This document shows, piece by piece, positions 37,106 to 45,542 of a stretch of 64,000 nucleotides of DNA. Below the pieces are notes generated by a model that was not told the DNA's origin, did not search any database, and saw only the letters and a list, made by a program, of their open reading frames with translations. Each line of letters starts with the position of its first letter. The first letter of the stretch is position 1. This DNA is from Rhizobium sp. NXC24. GTDB lineage: Bacteria; Pseudomonadota; Alphaproteobacteria; Rhizobiales; Rhizobiaceae. The DNA is taken from positions 2,208,501-2,272,500 of the forward strand of contig NZ_CP024311.1 of the NCBI RefSeq assembly GCF_002944315.1. The letters run 5' to 3'. Made by a program: the position numbers and the translations under genes.

Positions 37106-37996
37106 GTGTTTCAAATTTCGGATAATTATTCCGCCTTTCCCCAACGCGATATCGTCCGACGCGACGGAGCCGGAATGACGGCATGTATCATCCAAAGCAC
37201 GCGCCTGCTCTGCAAGCGCCTTGCGTCGCCTGCTCCGGGCGTGGTGCTCGTTCAAAAAGGTCAGAAGATCATTCTCGATCGGGTCGCCGACATGAAGGCT
37301 TGCGCCGGCGATCTCGTACTGATCCCCGAAGGCGCCACCTCCGATATCATCAACGAGCCCGATGGCTCTGGCGGCTATCAGGCGCTCGCCCTGCAGTTCG
37401 CGCCAAATTTGATCGCTGATTTCGCAGTCGGCGATGCCAGGCCGGTGCAGGAGATCCAGGTTCTCACCGGCATGCAGCCGGCTTTCGAAGAAGCTTATGG
37501 CAAGGCAATCGAGGCGATCCGAAGCGGCCCTCTCCTGCCGGACAGCATCGCAGCATCTCGTGTCAACGAAATCCTGTTGTGGCTCGGCGCGCTCGGCCAC
37601 CGGTTTGCGCCGATCACGAACCCTGGCCCGATCGAACGCCTGCGCCGGATCATCAATTCCGATCCGGCCTACCCCTGGCGCGCTCCGGAGCTGGCGAAAA
37701 CTATCGGCATGAGCGAGGCCAGTTTGCGGCGCAAGTTGGCAGCGGCGGAAACGAGCTTTTCTGAGCTTTTGGCTGATATCCGGATGACGACTGCACTCAC
37801 CCTTTTGCAAACGACCGAGAAGTCCGTGACGCAAATCGCTCTGGATGTCGGCTACGACTCGGCCTCCCGCTTCACCGCACGCTTTCGGACGCGGTTCGAT
37901 TTCGCGCCAAGCGAAATTCGCGGCCATCAGCGTGAAGTTGATCGAAACGGCGCAAAGACTGATCGAAACAGCGCAGCGCTCATCGCCGCAGAATGA
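37106..37996 (+). CDS. AraC family transcriptional regulator
   Basis: A 296-residue regulator. The N-terminal cupin-like domain spans about 1-160 and the AraC DNA-binding domain about 175-275. The first reader helix is in APELAKTIGMSEASLRRKL and the closing signature is VTQIALDVGYDSASRFTARFRTRF. The start is GTG at 37106, 6 bases after GGAGG. The last 20 codons come from a 21-base tandem duplication (37939-37980). The stop codon lies in the left arm of a long inverted repeat that also covers the start of the next gene. Confidence 0.88.
   Translation: MFQISDNYSAFPQRDIVRRDGAGMTACIIQSTRLLCKRLASPAPGVVLVQKGQKIILDRVADMKACAGDLVLIPEGATSDIINEPDGSGGYQALALQFAPNLIADFAVGDARPVQEIQVLTGMQPAFEEAYGKAIEAIRSGPLLPDSIAASRVNEILLWLGALGHRFAPITNPGPIERLRRIINSDPAYPWRAPELAKTIGMSEASLRRKLAAAETSFSELLADIRMTTALTLLQTTEKSVTQIALDVGYDSASRFTARFRTRFDFAPSEIRGHQREVDRNGAKTDRNSAALIAAE
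37939..37980 (+). repeat. 21-bp imperfect tandem duplication
   Basis: Two 21-base units (37939-37959 and 37960-37980) share 16 positions, including the identical first ten bases TGATCGAAAC. They encode the VDRNGAK/TDRNSAA end of the AraC protein. Confidence 0.75.
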
Positions 37997-38049
37997 CAAT
38001 CTCCCGCCGTCGACGCTGCGGACAGCGTCGCTCTAACGGAGATTGTCAT
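37993..38049 (+). promoter_or_regulatory. Nested inverted repeat covering the PEBP ribosome site
   Basis: Outer arms ATGACAATCTCC (37993-38004) and GGAGATTGTCAT (38038-38049) are perfectly complementary over 12 bases. Inside, CGACGCT (38011-38017) pairs with AGCGTCG (38024-38030). The right outer arm contains the GGAG ribosome site and the first two bases of the ATG of the PEBP gene. The left arm contains the araC stop codon. In read-through RNA the start would be paired. Confidence 0.75.
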
Positions 38050-38593
38050 GAAATATTCTATCGCCGCGGCCCTGGCTGCCACGTTGCTGGCATCGGGCCA
38101 AGCCTCAGCCTTTGAACTCGCCAGCCCCGACATGAAGGACAGCGGCACGCTCAAGATCGAACAGGTGGCCAACGTATTCGGCTGCAAGGGCGGAAACGTA
38201 TCTCCCGCGCTAAGCTGGAAAGATGCACCGGAGGGAACCAAGAGCTTCGTGGTAACGCTCTATGATCCGGATGCGCCCACAGGCTCCGGCTGGTGGCATT
38301 GGACCGTATTTGATATCCCCGCATCCGCCAAGTCGCTGCCATCGGGTGCGGGATCGACTGGGGGAACCGGTCTGCCTTCCGGAGCCATCCAGGGAAGAAC
38401 CGACTTCGGCACCTCTGGTTTCGGCGGCGCCTGCCCGCCTCCAGGCCCGGCGCATCGTTACAAGCTGACCGTAACCGCGTTGAAAGTCGATAAGCTCGGC
38501 CTCGACAGCAATGCCAGCGGGGCGCTCGTCGGCTATATGACGCAGGCAAACGCCCTCGCCTCCGCTTCCATCACCGCCACTTACGGCCAATGA
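38048..38593 (+). CDS. Secreted YbhB/YbcL (PEBP, Raf-kinase-inhibitor-like) protein
   Basis: A 181-residue PEBP-fold protein with a signal peptide at residues 1-20 (cleavage after ASA). The fold markers are SPALSWKDAPEGTKSFVVTLYDPDAPTGSGWWHW, holding the DPDAP anion-pocket motif, then FDIPASAKSLPSG and GACPPPGPAHRY with the pocket His. Bacterial members are periplasmic and bind small anionic ligands; no enzymatic role is proven. The ribosome site GGAG and the ATG lie inside the inverted repeat at 37993-38049. It converges with the Lrp gene. Confidence 0.9.
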   Translation: MKYSIAAALAATLLASGQASAFELASPDMKDSGTLKIEQVANVFGCKGGNVSPALSWKDAPEGTKSFVVTLYDPDAPTGSGWWHWTVFDIPASAKSLPSGAGSTGGTGLPSGAIQGRTDFGTSGFGGACPPPGPAHRYKLTVTALKVDKLGLDSNASGALVGYMTQANALASASITATYGQ

Positions 38594-38612
38594 TGGCGCG
38601 CTGACAAAGACG

Positions 38613-38649
38613 CAACGCCCTTACTGCGAAGTTCACGCAGCGGGCGTTG
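38613..38649. terminator. Hairpin between convergent PEBP and Lrp genes
   Basis: CAACGCCC (38613-38620) pairs with GGGCGTTG (38642-38649), with an inner CTGCG/CGCAG stem. There is no T-run on either side; its position between convergent stops suggests a shared transcription end. Confidence 0.55.
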
Positions 38650-38670
38650 CCCAAACATATCGCTTGTCGA

Positions 38671-39159
38671 TTAATCGTCGCTCGATTTCGCGTTTTCCAG
38701 GATCATGTAATCCAGCGGTAGCTCCGTCGAATACTTGATCTGCTCCATTGCAAAGGCCGAGGAGACGTCGCGGATTTCGATCTTGGCGATCATGCGCTTG
38801 TAGAAGGCGTCATAAGCGGCGATATCCGGCACGACGACGCGCAGCAGATAATCGACATCGCCGCTCATGCGATAGAATTCAACCACTTCCGGGAAATCGG
38901 CGATCACTTCGGAGAAGCGCTTCAGCCATTCGATCGAGTGACTATTGGTGCGGATCGAGACGAAAACGGTGACCTTGGTGTTGACCTTTTCGGGGTCGAG
39001 CAGGGCGACACGACGGCGAATGACGCCATCCTCTTCCATCTTCTGGATGCGGCGCCAGCATGGTGTCGTCGACAGTCCGACCTTTTTGGCGAGATCGGCC
39101 ACGGCCAGAGTGGAATCCTCCTGCAGCAGGCGCAGGATTTTGCGGTCAAGACGGTCCAT
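38671..39159 (-). CDS. Lrp/AsnC family transcriptional regulator
   Basis: A 162-residue regulator. The helix-turn-helix is in LDRKILRLLQEDSTLAVADLAKKVGLSTTPCWRRIQKME (residues 3-41). The C-terminal RAM ligand domain contains VVEFYRMSGDVDYLLRVVVPD and ends with the IKYSTELPLDY strand typical of alphaproteobacterial Lrp paralogs. It is the last of three minus-strand genes, 66 bases after the glycosylase. It probably responds to an amino acid; the target is not evident because no metabolic gene lies divergent to it. Confidence 0.9.
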   Translation of the reverse strand: MDRLDRKILRLLQEDSTLAVADLAKKVGLSTTPCWRRIQKMEEDGVIRRRVALLDPEKVNTKVTVFVSIRTNSHSIEWLKRFSEVIADFPEVVEFYRMSGDVDYLLRVVVPDIAAYDAFYKRMIAKIEIRDVSSAFAMEQIKYSTELPLDYMILENAKSSDD

Positions 39160-39225
39160 TTCGAGTGCCCTTTCGAATTATATTCTCTCTATAGCGCATT
39201 TTTGCCGGAGGAAAAGAAACTTGTT

Positions 39226-39858
39226 TCACGAAACAAGGATTTTCACACGTTCTCGCAACACGGGCAGCAGCTCCATCTCGAACCAGGGATTGCGCTTCAG
39301 CCAGCCGCTGTTGCGCCAGCTCGGATGCGGTAACGGCAAGACGGCGGGCGACTGATTGGTAAGGAGATAACGCCGCCATTGCGAAACGGTTTCCGTCATC
39401 GATGCCATACGCGCCGGCCCGAGATGCCACGCCTGAGCATATTGCCCGACGGTAAGGACCAGCTCGATTTGCGGCATCGCGTCGATGGTCTTTTGCCGCC
39501 AGAGCGGCGCGCATTCCCGGCGCGGCGGCAAATCGCTGCCGGCGGCATCGTAGCCGGGAAAGCAGAACCCCATCGGCACGATGGCGAAATGATCTGGATT
39601 GTAGAAACTATCGCGGTCGACACCCAACCATTGCCGCAGGCGGTCGCCGGAGGCATCGTTGAACGGCAAGCCGCTCTCATGCACACGCAGCCCCGGCGCC
39701 TGCCCGGCAATCAGGATACGCGCCGTCGCCGATAACACGGCAACCGGCCGCGGCTCATGCGGCAATCGGTCCCCCTCGCCCCGCAGCGGTGTGTCCCGGC
39801 AGATACGGCAGGCGGCAATGGCCTTGCCCAGCGCCTGCAACTCTTCCTCCCACGCCAT
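39226..39858 (-). CDS. Uracil-DNA glycosylase family protein
   Basis: A 210-residue UDG-superfamily protein. Motif A is GQAPGLRVHESGLPFNDASGDRL and motif B is LPLPHPSWRN, carrying the conserved His. An N-terminal CRIC pair resembles half of the Fe-S ligand set of family 4 enzymes. Excision of uracil is not certain, since several members of this group act on other bases or have unknown substrates. The ATG at 39858 overlaps the stop of the nuclease gene (TGATG); an ATG four codons earlier is possible. Co-transcribed with the nuclease. Confidence 0.8.
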   Translation of the reverse strand: MAWEEELQALGKAIAACRICRDTPLRGEGDRLPHEPRPVAVLSATARILIAGQAPGLRVHESGLPFNDASGDRLRQWLGVDRDSFYNPDHFAIVPMGFCFPGYDAAGSDLPPRRECAPLWRQKTIDAMPQIELVLTVGQYAQAWHLGPARMASMTETVSQWRRYLLTNQSPAVLPLPHPSWRNSGWLKRNPWFEMELLPVLRERVKILVS

Positions 39859-40424
39859 CAGCGATCCCATCCGACAAACTGTCGCAAATAATCGCCGAGC
39901 CCGGCCAACGGATCACCATTGCGAGCCATACGCTCGTCGCGCCGATAGTCGCGCGGCCGCTCGAACTCGCCCGCCCAAAGCCCTGCCTTCGCCTGACGCG
40001 CGGCCGCCTCTTCGCTCGCATAGCCACCATAAGAGACCGCCATGCCGCTGCGCACCATCGCGCCATTAATGTCAACGCCGTCGGCTTTGCAGGTCACCAG
40101 CAGCCGACCGTAACGGTCATGTTCACTTCCCCGACATTCCGCCCGACCCGTCTTCATAAATTTATCAAGGGCCTTGCGCGCCTCTTCGCCGCAGGCCCAA
40201 TCCACGTGAGCGCGCTGACATTGCTGCCGATACTCCGGCGCATCGATGCCAAGCAGGCGCAAACGATCACCGTTTCGGGCGAGCGTATCGCCGTCAACGA
40301 CATAAAAGTTTCCAGTTTGAATGAGTTCCGGGCGATTGTTCATCTTTAAAGCCAGCAAACCGAGCAGTGCCAGCAACGCGAATGTGGTCACGCCGTCACG
40401 AAAAAGGCGGCGGGGCCGCGTCAC
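39858..40424 (-). CDS. Thermonuclease (SNase) family protein, membrane-anchored or secreted
   Basis: A 188-residue protein. The hydrophobic N-terminal helix is at about 12-27. The staphylococcal-nuclease-like domain follows, with VVDGDTLARNGDRLRLLGIDAPE, the Arg/Asp active-site region, and YGRLLVTC with the second Arg. The start is GTG at 40424, 6 bases after AAGGAGG. The glycosylase begins within its stop codon. Location is probably the periplasmic side, since the family is usually exported. Substrate could be extracellular nucleic acid. Confidence 0.87.
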   Translation of the reverse strand: MTRPRRLFRDGVTTFALLALLGLLALKMNNRPELIQTGNFYVVDGDTLARNGDRLRLLGIDAPEYRQQCQRAHVDWACGEEARKALDKFMKTGRAECRGSEHDRYGRLLVTCKADGVDINGAMVRSGMAVSYGGYASEEAAARQAKAGLWAGEFERPRDYRRDERMARNGDPLAGLGDYLRQFVGWDR

Positions 40425-40546
40425 GCTTTTGCCTCCTTAAAGAACAAACCCTTGGCAAAGATGGCAACAAATCATTTCTGAGCAGCATCTTCTTAAGGTT
40501 TGGCCGCTAGTCTGTAGCCCTCGGCAGGCCAAATTTCAACGTATCT

Positions 40547-42076
40547 ATGAGCACCGGCGTCAGCACATCGACAGATAAGATCATCGTCGACCGTTCGCGC
40601 AGTCACCGTAACCGGGCTGTGTCGAAGACGGTGCGGCAGACGCGCGAGCGCCTGCAATCCGGCCACAGCCGCAGCTTCGACCGCGAAGCCATGATGATGC
40701 ATGTCGACAGCCTTTTGCAGGGCGCCTCAGTCATGCCGATCTTCGTCATCATCGTCGCAGCGCTCGGCGTCTATCTCGCCGGCGACGCGCAAATCTTCAT
40801 CTGGGCGATCCCCACCCTGTCGGCACATGCCCTCAACATGCTGCTCGGCCGCCGCGCAAAAAAACGCGAAATGACCGCCGAAAGCGCCAGAAAATGGCGC
40901 CAAATGCTGTTGCTCGGTCAACTCCTCATCGGCTTTTGCTGGGCATACTTCGCCATGCAGAACTGTGCCACCTGCGGCGGCGATGGCTTCGCGCTCTATA
41001 AGGGCGCGACGCTGCTGGTGGGGATCTGCGTCACGGCGATGGCGAATTTCATGCTGCCGCGCGCCGTACCCTTCTCCTTCGCGCCGGCAATCGTTGCACT
41101 TGCCGTCAAAGCGGCGCTGACGCGCAATCCGGTCGATATTGCCTTAACCGCAACCGTTGCCGTGGCGGTCGTCTTCTTCACCTTCATTACCAACCGCATG
41201 TTTCAATCGAATCTGAAGATCCTTTCGTTCCAGTCGGAAAAGGACGATCTGATCGCCGAGCTGGAAGTCGCAAAATCCATGTCGGATGAAGCGCGACGGC
41301 GTGCCGAAGAGGCGAACCTCGCCAAGTCGCGCTTCCTGGCCTCGATGTCGCATGAGCTCAGAACGCCGCTCAACGCCATCCTCGGCTTCTCCGAGGTCAT
41401 GTCGGCGGAGGTCATGGGGCCGCTGAACAACGCCACCTATCGCGAATACACCACCGACATCCACCGCTCCGGGCAACACCTCCTCAACCTGATCAACGAG
41501 ATCCTCGATCTATCCCGCATCGAGGCCGGCAAGTATGAGCTGAGCGAGGAAGCAATCTCGCTGCTGGATGTGTCGGAGGATTGCATCGGCATGGTGCAGT
41601 TGCGCGCACGTGGCAAGAACATCTCCATTTCGTCGCAGTTCGAGCCACAGCTTCCTTCGGTCTGGGCCGATGAGAAATCCATGCGCCAGGTGATCCTCAA
41701 TCTTCTCTCGAATGCGGTAAAGTTCACGCCGCAAGGCGGAGAGATCACCGTCAAGGTTGGCTGGACCGCCGGCGGTGGGCAATATGTGGCAATCAAGGAC
41801 AATGGTCCGGGCATTCCCGAGGAGGAGATACCCGTCGTTCTTTCCGCCTTCGGCCAGGGCTCGATCGCCATCAAGAGCGCCGAACAGGGGACTGGTCTCG
41901 GACTGCCGATCGTTCAGGCGATCCTTGCCAAGCATGACGGCCAGTTCATGCTGAAGTCCAAGCTGCGCGAGGGAACGGAAGTCATCGCCATCCTGCCGGC
42001 CAAACGCGTGCTGCAAAGTCTGCCGGCCATCGAGGACGCGCCCTTGGTCGAGCGTCGCAAGAAGAGCTTTGCCTGA
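40547..42076 (+). CDS. Membrane sensor histidine kinase
   Basis: A 509-residue kinase. After a basic cytoplasmic start come about six membrane helices (residues 60-222) with almost no periplasmic loop, so it probably senses a signal in the membrane or cytoplasm. A short coiled coil links to the kinase core: H-box SHELRTPLNAI with the phosphorylated His269, the N box, then DNGPGIP and GTGLGLPI for ATP binding. No response regulator gene is adjacent, so the partner is elsewhere. No strong ribosome site precedes the ATG at 40547. Confidence 0.9.
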   Translation: MSTGVSTSTDKIIVDRSRSHRNRAVSKTVRQTRERLQSGHSRSFDREAMMMHVDSLLQGASVMPIFVIIVAALGVYLAGDAQIFIWAIPTLSAHALNMLLGRRAKKREMTAESARKWRQMLLLGQLLIGFCWAYFAMQNCATCGGDGFALYKGATLLVGICVTAMANFMLPRAVPFSFAPAIVALAVKAALTRNPVDIALTATVAVAVVFFTFITNRMFQSNLKILSFQSEKDDLIAELEVAKSMSDEARRRAEEANLAKSRFLASMSHELRTPLNAILGFSEVMSAEVMGPLNNATYREYTTDIHRSGQHLLNLINEILDLSRIEAGKYELSEEAISLLDVSEDCIGMVQLRARGKNISISSQFEPQLPSVWADEKSMRQVILNLLSNAVKFTPQGGEITVKVGWTAGGGQYVAIKDNGPGIPEEEIPVVLSAFGQGSIAIKSAEQGTGLGLPIVQAILAKHDGQFMLKSKLREGTEVIAILPAKRVLQSLPAIEDAPLVERRKKSFA

Positions 42077-42096
42077 CGCTCAGGCCATACGGCGCT

Positions 42097-42489
42097 TCAG
42101 CGGAAAAACAGATGGCTGGCGATCGTATAAAGAAGATAGAGGCCGGAAGCGACCAGCATGCAGAGGACAGCGAAGGAGCCGAGATCCTTGGCATGCTTGC
42201 CGACGTTGGAAATCTCGGGCGAAATCCGGTCAATGACTTCCTCGACCGCCGTATTCATCGCCTCTACGGCGAAAACGCCGAGAAACAGCACGACGGCAAT
42301 CATGATTTCCGCAAGGGTTGCCCCGACGACGACGAGCAGGATCAATCCGGCGGCTGCGAACAACAGCTCTTGCCGGAAGGCCGATTCTTGCAGCAGGCGT
42401 TGAAAGCCACCCCAGGAATAACCGGCGGCGGCAAAGAAATGCCGGATCCCCGTTTCCTTGGTTACCGCTGATTTCGAAAACTCGGCCAT
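42097..42489 (-). CDS. dgkA: Diacylglycerol kinase
   Basis: A small integral-membrane kinase that phosphorylates diacylglycerol to phosphatidic acid, recycling lipid released when membrane glycans are made. The protein has 130 residues and three helices. The catalytic signature is in EAMNTAVEEVIDRISPE, with the Glu/Asn pair, and is followed by AKDLGSFAVL. It is on the same strand as cobT but separated by 186 bases containing two short hairpins, so it is probably transcribed alone. Rhizobia make periplasmic cyclic glucans whose decoration releases diacylglycerol, which fits a need for it. Confidence 0.92.
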   Translation of the reverse strand: MAEFSKSAVTKETGIRHFFAAAGYSWGGFQRLLQESAFRQELLFAAAGLILLVVVGATLAEIMIAVVLFLGVFAVEAMNTAVEEVIDRISPEISNVGKHAKDLGSFAVLCMLVASGLYLLYTIASHLFFR

Positions 42490-42675
42490 TCCTGCCCCGC
42501 TTGCAACGTCTTAACCGCAAAATTAGCAGCCTTGCGAATACCGTTTCGCTATTCCCAAGGCAAGCCGACAACCGCGTCGGCCAAAGAAATCATTACAGTT
42601 TTATGACATAGGTCGAAAGTCGGTCGGAATTTTGAAGGCGGGGCGCTTAATCGCGGCGCTCCGCCGTTTTATCCG

Positions 42676-43692
42676 TCAATGCTTGTTAGCGACGCCGGCG
42701 CTCTCGAAGGTCGCCATGCCGGAATGGCAGGCAGCGGCGGCCTTGACGATGCCAGCAGCGAGCGCTGCACCCGTGCCTTCGCCGAGCCGCATGCCGAGCG
42801 CCAGCAGCGGCGTCTTGCCGAGCTTATCGATCGCCTTGAGATGCCCCGGCTCAGCCGAGACGTGACCGATCAGACAATGATCGAGAGCGGAGGGGTTGGC
42901 AGCCTTGAGGATCGAAGCGGCGGCAGTTGCGACATAGCCATCGATAATCACAGGGATGCGCTCCATACGGGCGGCGAGGATGGCGCCGGCCATGGCCGCG
43001 ATCTCACGGCCGCCGAGGCGGCGCAGCACTTCCAGCGGATCCGAAAGATGGTCGCGATGCAGCGCCACAGCCTTTTCGACGGCAGCGATCTTGCGCTGCA
43101 GCATCTCGCCTTCCGAACCTGTGCCGGGTCCAACCCACTCCGCCGCTGTGCCGCCATAGAGCGCATAGTGGATGGCAGCCGCGATCGTCGTGTTGCCGAT
43201 ACCCATTTCGCCAACGCAGAGCAGATCCGTCCCGCCGGCAATGGCTTCCATGCCGAAGGCCATGGTTGCGGCGCAATCGCGTTCGCTGAGAGCCGGCTCT
43301 TCGGTGATGTCGGCGGTCGGGAAATCCAATGCCAGATCGAAAACCTTCAGGCCGAGATCGTAGGCTACACAAATCTGGTTGATCGCAGCGCCGCCGGCGG
43401 CGAAATTCTCCACCATCTGCTGCGTCACGGCCGGCGGAAATGGCGTGATGCCCTGCTTGGTAACGCCGTGGTTGCCGGCAAAGATCGCCACGAGCGGCCG
43501 GTTGACGGCCGGCTGACGGCCGGTCCAGGCGGCGAGCCAGAAGGCAATCTCTTCCAGACGGCCGAGAGCGCCCGGCGGCTTGGTGAGCTGGGCGTCACGC
43601 TCGCGAGCGGCGACAAGCGCTCGGGAATCCGGACCGGGAAGGTCGCGCAGCAGCGTGCGGAAATCGTCGAATGGCAGGCCGGTAACGCTCAT
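42676..43692 (-). CDS. cobT: Nicotinate-nucleotide-dimethylbenzimidazole phosphoribosyltransferase
   Basis: It makes alpha-ribazole phosphate for the lower ligand of cobalamin (CobU in the older Pseudomonas denitrificans naming). The protein has 338 residues. The N-terminal segment [16 protein letters not shown] and the active-site strip [13 protein letters not shown] are diagnostic, as is the C-terminal [14 protein letters not shown] with the catalytic Glu region. It faces cobS across 123 bases; together they complete the nucleotide loop. I see no B12 riboswitch motif in the gap. Confidence 0.95.
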   Translation of the reverse strand: MSVTGLPFDDFRTLLRDLPGPDSRALVAARERDAQLTKPPGALGRLEEIAFWLAAWTGRQPAVNRPLVAIFAGNHGVTKQGITPFPPAVTQQMVENFAAGGAAINQICVAYDLGLKVFDLALDFPTADITEEPALSERDCAATMAFGMEAIAGGTDLLCVGEMGIGNTTIAAAIHYALYGGTAAEWVGPGTGSEGEMLQRKIAAVEKAVALHRDHLSDPLEVLRRLGGREIAAMAGAILAARMERIPVIIDGYVATAAASILKAANPSALDHCLIGHVSAEPGHLKAIDKLGKTPLLALGMRLGEGTGAALAAGIVKAAAACHSGMATFESAGVANKH

Positions 43693-43815
43693 GAATGCCG
43701 TTCCTTGTCTTTTGGTCTCAAATCAGGTTCTTTGCGTGCGACTCTATTAGTCTTCGGCACAGGCGCGAACAACTCCAAAAACGCCCGATGCTGTCGCAGG
43801 AATATCGGGGAGAGG

Positions 43816-44598
43816 ATGAATATTCGGGAATACACAGGCGACACCGCGCGCGCCGTTGCTTTCTTGAGCCGCATTCCCGTGCCGCCGTCCTTCTTTGAGA
43901 GCTATGACGGCAAGCTTGCCCGCGTCTCGCGTACCTTCCCCCTCGCCGGCCTGCTGATTGCCCTGCCCGCCGCCATCGTCTTCGGCGTGCTGCTTGCCTT
44001 CCACGCCGACCCATTGATGGCGGCGCTGTTGGTACTTGCTGTCCAGACGATGACGACAGGCGCTCTGCATGAGGATGGTCTGAGCGACATGGCAGATGGC
44101 CTTGGCGGCGGCAAGGATCGCGACAAGGCGCTCGCGATCATGAAGGATAGCCGCATCGGCACCTACGGCGCGGTGGCGCTGATCCTCTCTTTCGGACTAC
44201 GCGCCGCAGCGCTTGCCGCCATCGCCCGTGGCCTTACGCCCTTTGCCGCAGCCCTTGCCCTACCGGCTTCCGCCGCGCTCAGCCGCGGCGCCATGGTCTG
44301 GCACTGGTATATCCTGCCCCCCGCGAAGCAGGACGGCGTTGCCGCCTCGGCCGGCAAACCGGATTACAGCGCAATGCAAATAGCGCTCATCACCGCGCTG
44401 GTGCTTTCTGCTCTTCTGCTCTGGCCGGGCCTCAGGCTTCCCGCCTTTATCCTGTACCTCTTTGTCACCGCAGCCGCGGCATTTCTCCTCACCCGCCGCG
44501 TACGCCAAAGGCTTTCCGGTCACACCGGCGACACCATCGGTGCGACGCAGCAGATTTGCGAGATCGCCGCCCTCTGTACCCTTGCCATGTGCGTTTGA
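43816..44598 (+). CDS. cobS: Adenosylcobinamide-GDP ribazoletransferase (cobalamin synthase)
   Basis: An inner-membrane enzyme that joins adenosylcobinamide-GDP to alpha-ribazole (phosphate) to make cobalamin; called CobV in the Pseudomonas denitrificans scheme. The protein has 260 residues and about six helices. The metal-binding block is [33 protein letters not shown], and RGAMVWHW is typical of the family. The ATG at 43816 has GGGGAG upstream; much longer open frame before it overlaps cobT antisense and is spurious. A DUF1289 gene follows 19 bases later. Confidence 0.95.
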   Translation: MNIREYTGDTARAVAFLSRIPVPPSFFESYDGKLARVSRTFPLAGLLIALPAAIVFGVLLAFHADPLMAALLVLAVQTMTTGALHEDGLSDMADGLGGGKDRDKALAIMKDSRIGTYGAVALILSFGLRAAALAAIARGLTPFAAALALPASAALSRGAMVWHWYILPPAKQDGVAASAGKPDYSAMQIALITALVLSALLLWPGLRLPAFILYLFVTAAAAFLLTRRVRQRLSGHTGDTIGATQQICEIAALCTLAMCV

Positions 44599-44617
44599 AG
44601 CATCGATATATGCCCTT

Positions 44618-44839
44618 ATGCTAACACCCTGCATTCTTGTCTGCTCCATTGATATGAATACCGGCTATTGCTTCGGCTGCGGACGCACGCGCGAAGAAAT
44701 TGGCGCATGGACGTCCTACAGCGATGATGAGCGCCGCGAGATCATGCAGGTTCTGCCGGAGCGCCTCGCCACCGTCGAACGCAAGCCGCGCCGCGAAACC
44801 CGTCGCCAGCGGCTGGCGCGGGAGCGCGGCGCAGTATGA
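44618..44839 (+). CDS. DUF1289 family small protein
   Basis: A 73-residue cysteine-containing protein. TPCILVCSIDMNTGYCFGCGRTREEIGAW carries the four-Cys DUF1289 pattern (C5, C9, C18, C21 approximately), likely a metal or Fe-S site, followed by a basic tail. Function is unknown. No clear ribosome site precedes the ATG at 44618, but the family normally starts close to this motif. Its stop overlaps the start of the retropepsin gene by 4 bases, making a cobS-DUF1289-retropepsin operon. Confidence 0.8.
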   Translation: MLTPCILVCSIDMNTGYCFGCGRTREEIGAWTSYSDDERREIMQVLPERLATVERKPRRETRRQRLARERGAV

Positions 44840-45537
44840 ACCGCCTGAACGTCGCCCTCGCCATTATCGGCATCGGTCTCGCGCTCCTCGTCTTCAACAA
44901 TAGCAGCGGCACGACCTTCGGAATCGACAATGACGACTTTGCCGGCATCGTCTATCTGGTGCCGCTCGCACTGGTCATGGCGGCAGGCATTTGGGCGAGC
45001 CGCCATACGGCGAGCCAGTCATTGCGCAATCTGCTGATCTGGCTAGTCATCATCATGGCGCTGGCGACTGGCTACATTTACCGCCGCGATGCCCAGCAGG
45101 TTGGCGACCGGTTGATGGCCGGCCTTGTGCCCGGACACGCCGTCGTCGTCACGACAAGCGAAGGTGGCCAGGAAGTCATTCTCCACAAGCTGCTGAACAG
45201 CCATTTCGAGGCACAGGTGATGATCAACGGCCAGCCTATCGACATGCTCGTCGATACCGGCGCCAGCACCATCGCATTGTCGCAAAAGGACGCCGAGCGC
45301 GTCGGCATCAATCCGGAAAACCTCACCTATTCCATGACGGTCATCACCGCCAACGGCAGGGCCAGGGCCGCTCCCGTCGAACTCGGCTCCGTCGCCATCG
45401 GTCCGATCCTGCGCCGCGATGTCCAAGCAACCGTCGCCGAAGATGACAAGCTCGATCAGAGCCTGCTCGGCATGAGCTTTCTGGAAACGCTGGGCTCAAT
45501 GCAGATGCAGACGGATGAGCTGCGGCTGCGGGATTGA
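44836..45537 (+). CDS. TIGR02281-type clan AA aspartic protease, membrane-anchored
   Basis: A 233-residue protein. Three hydrophobic helices occupy about 1-90. A retropepsin-like domain follows, with the active site LVDTGASTIALSQ, and LLGMSFLETLG is the second conserved block. Alphaproteobacterial members of this family are single-domain, membrane-anchored proteases thought to work as dimers in the periplasm; their substrates are unknown. It starts inside the DUF1289 stop. A second, TPR-bearing member is at 6408-7577. Confidence 0.88.
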   Translation: MNRLNVALAIIGIGLALLVFNNSSGTTFGIDNDDFAGIVYLVPLALVMAAGIWASRHTASQSLRNLLIWLVIIMALATGYIYRRDAQQVGDRLMAGLVPGHAVVVTTSEGGQEVILHKLLNSHFEAQVMINGQPIDMLVDTGASTIALSQKDAERVGINPENLTYSMTVITANGRARAAPVELGSVAIGPILRRDVQATVAEDDKLDQSLLGMSFLETLGSMQMQTDELRLRD

Positions 45538-45542
45538 AGGCT

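Noticed and set aside
42530..42580. Two short hairpins upstream of dgkA (CCTTG-GAATA/TATTC-CAAGG and CCGAC/GTCGG)
   Set aside because: Stems are 5 bp with mismatch and no T-run; too weak to call a riboswitch or terminator.
43693..43815. Possible cobalamin riboswitch between cobT and cobS
   Set aside because: The gap is only 123 bases, and I find no B12-box-like sequence or the expected multi-helix layout.
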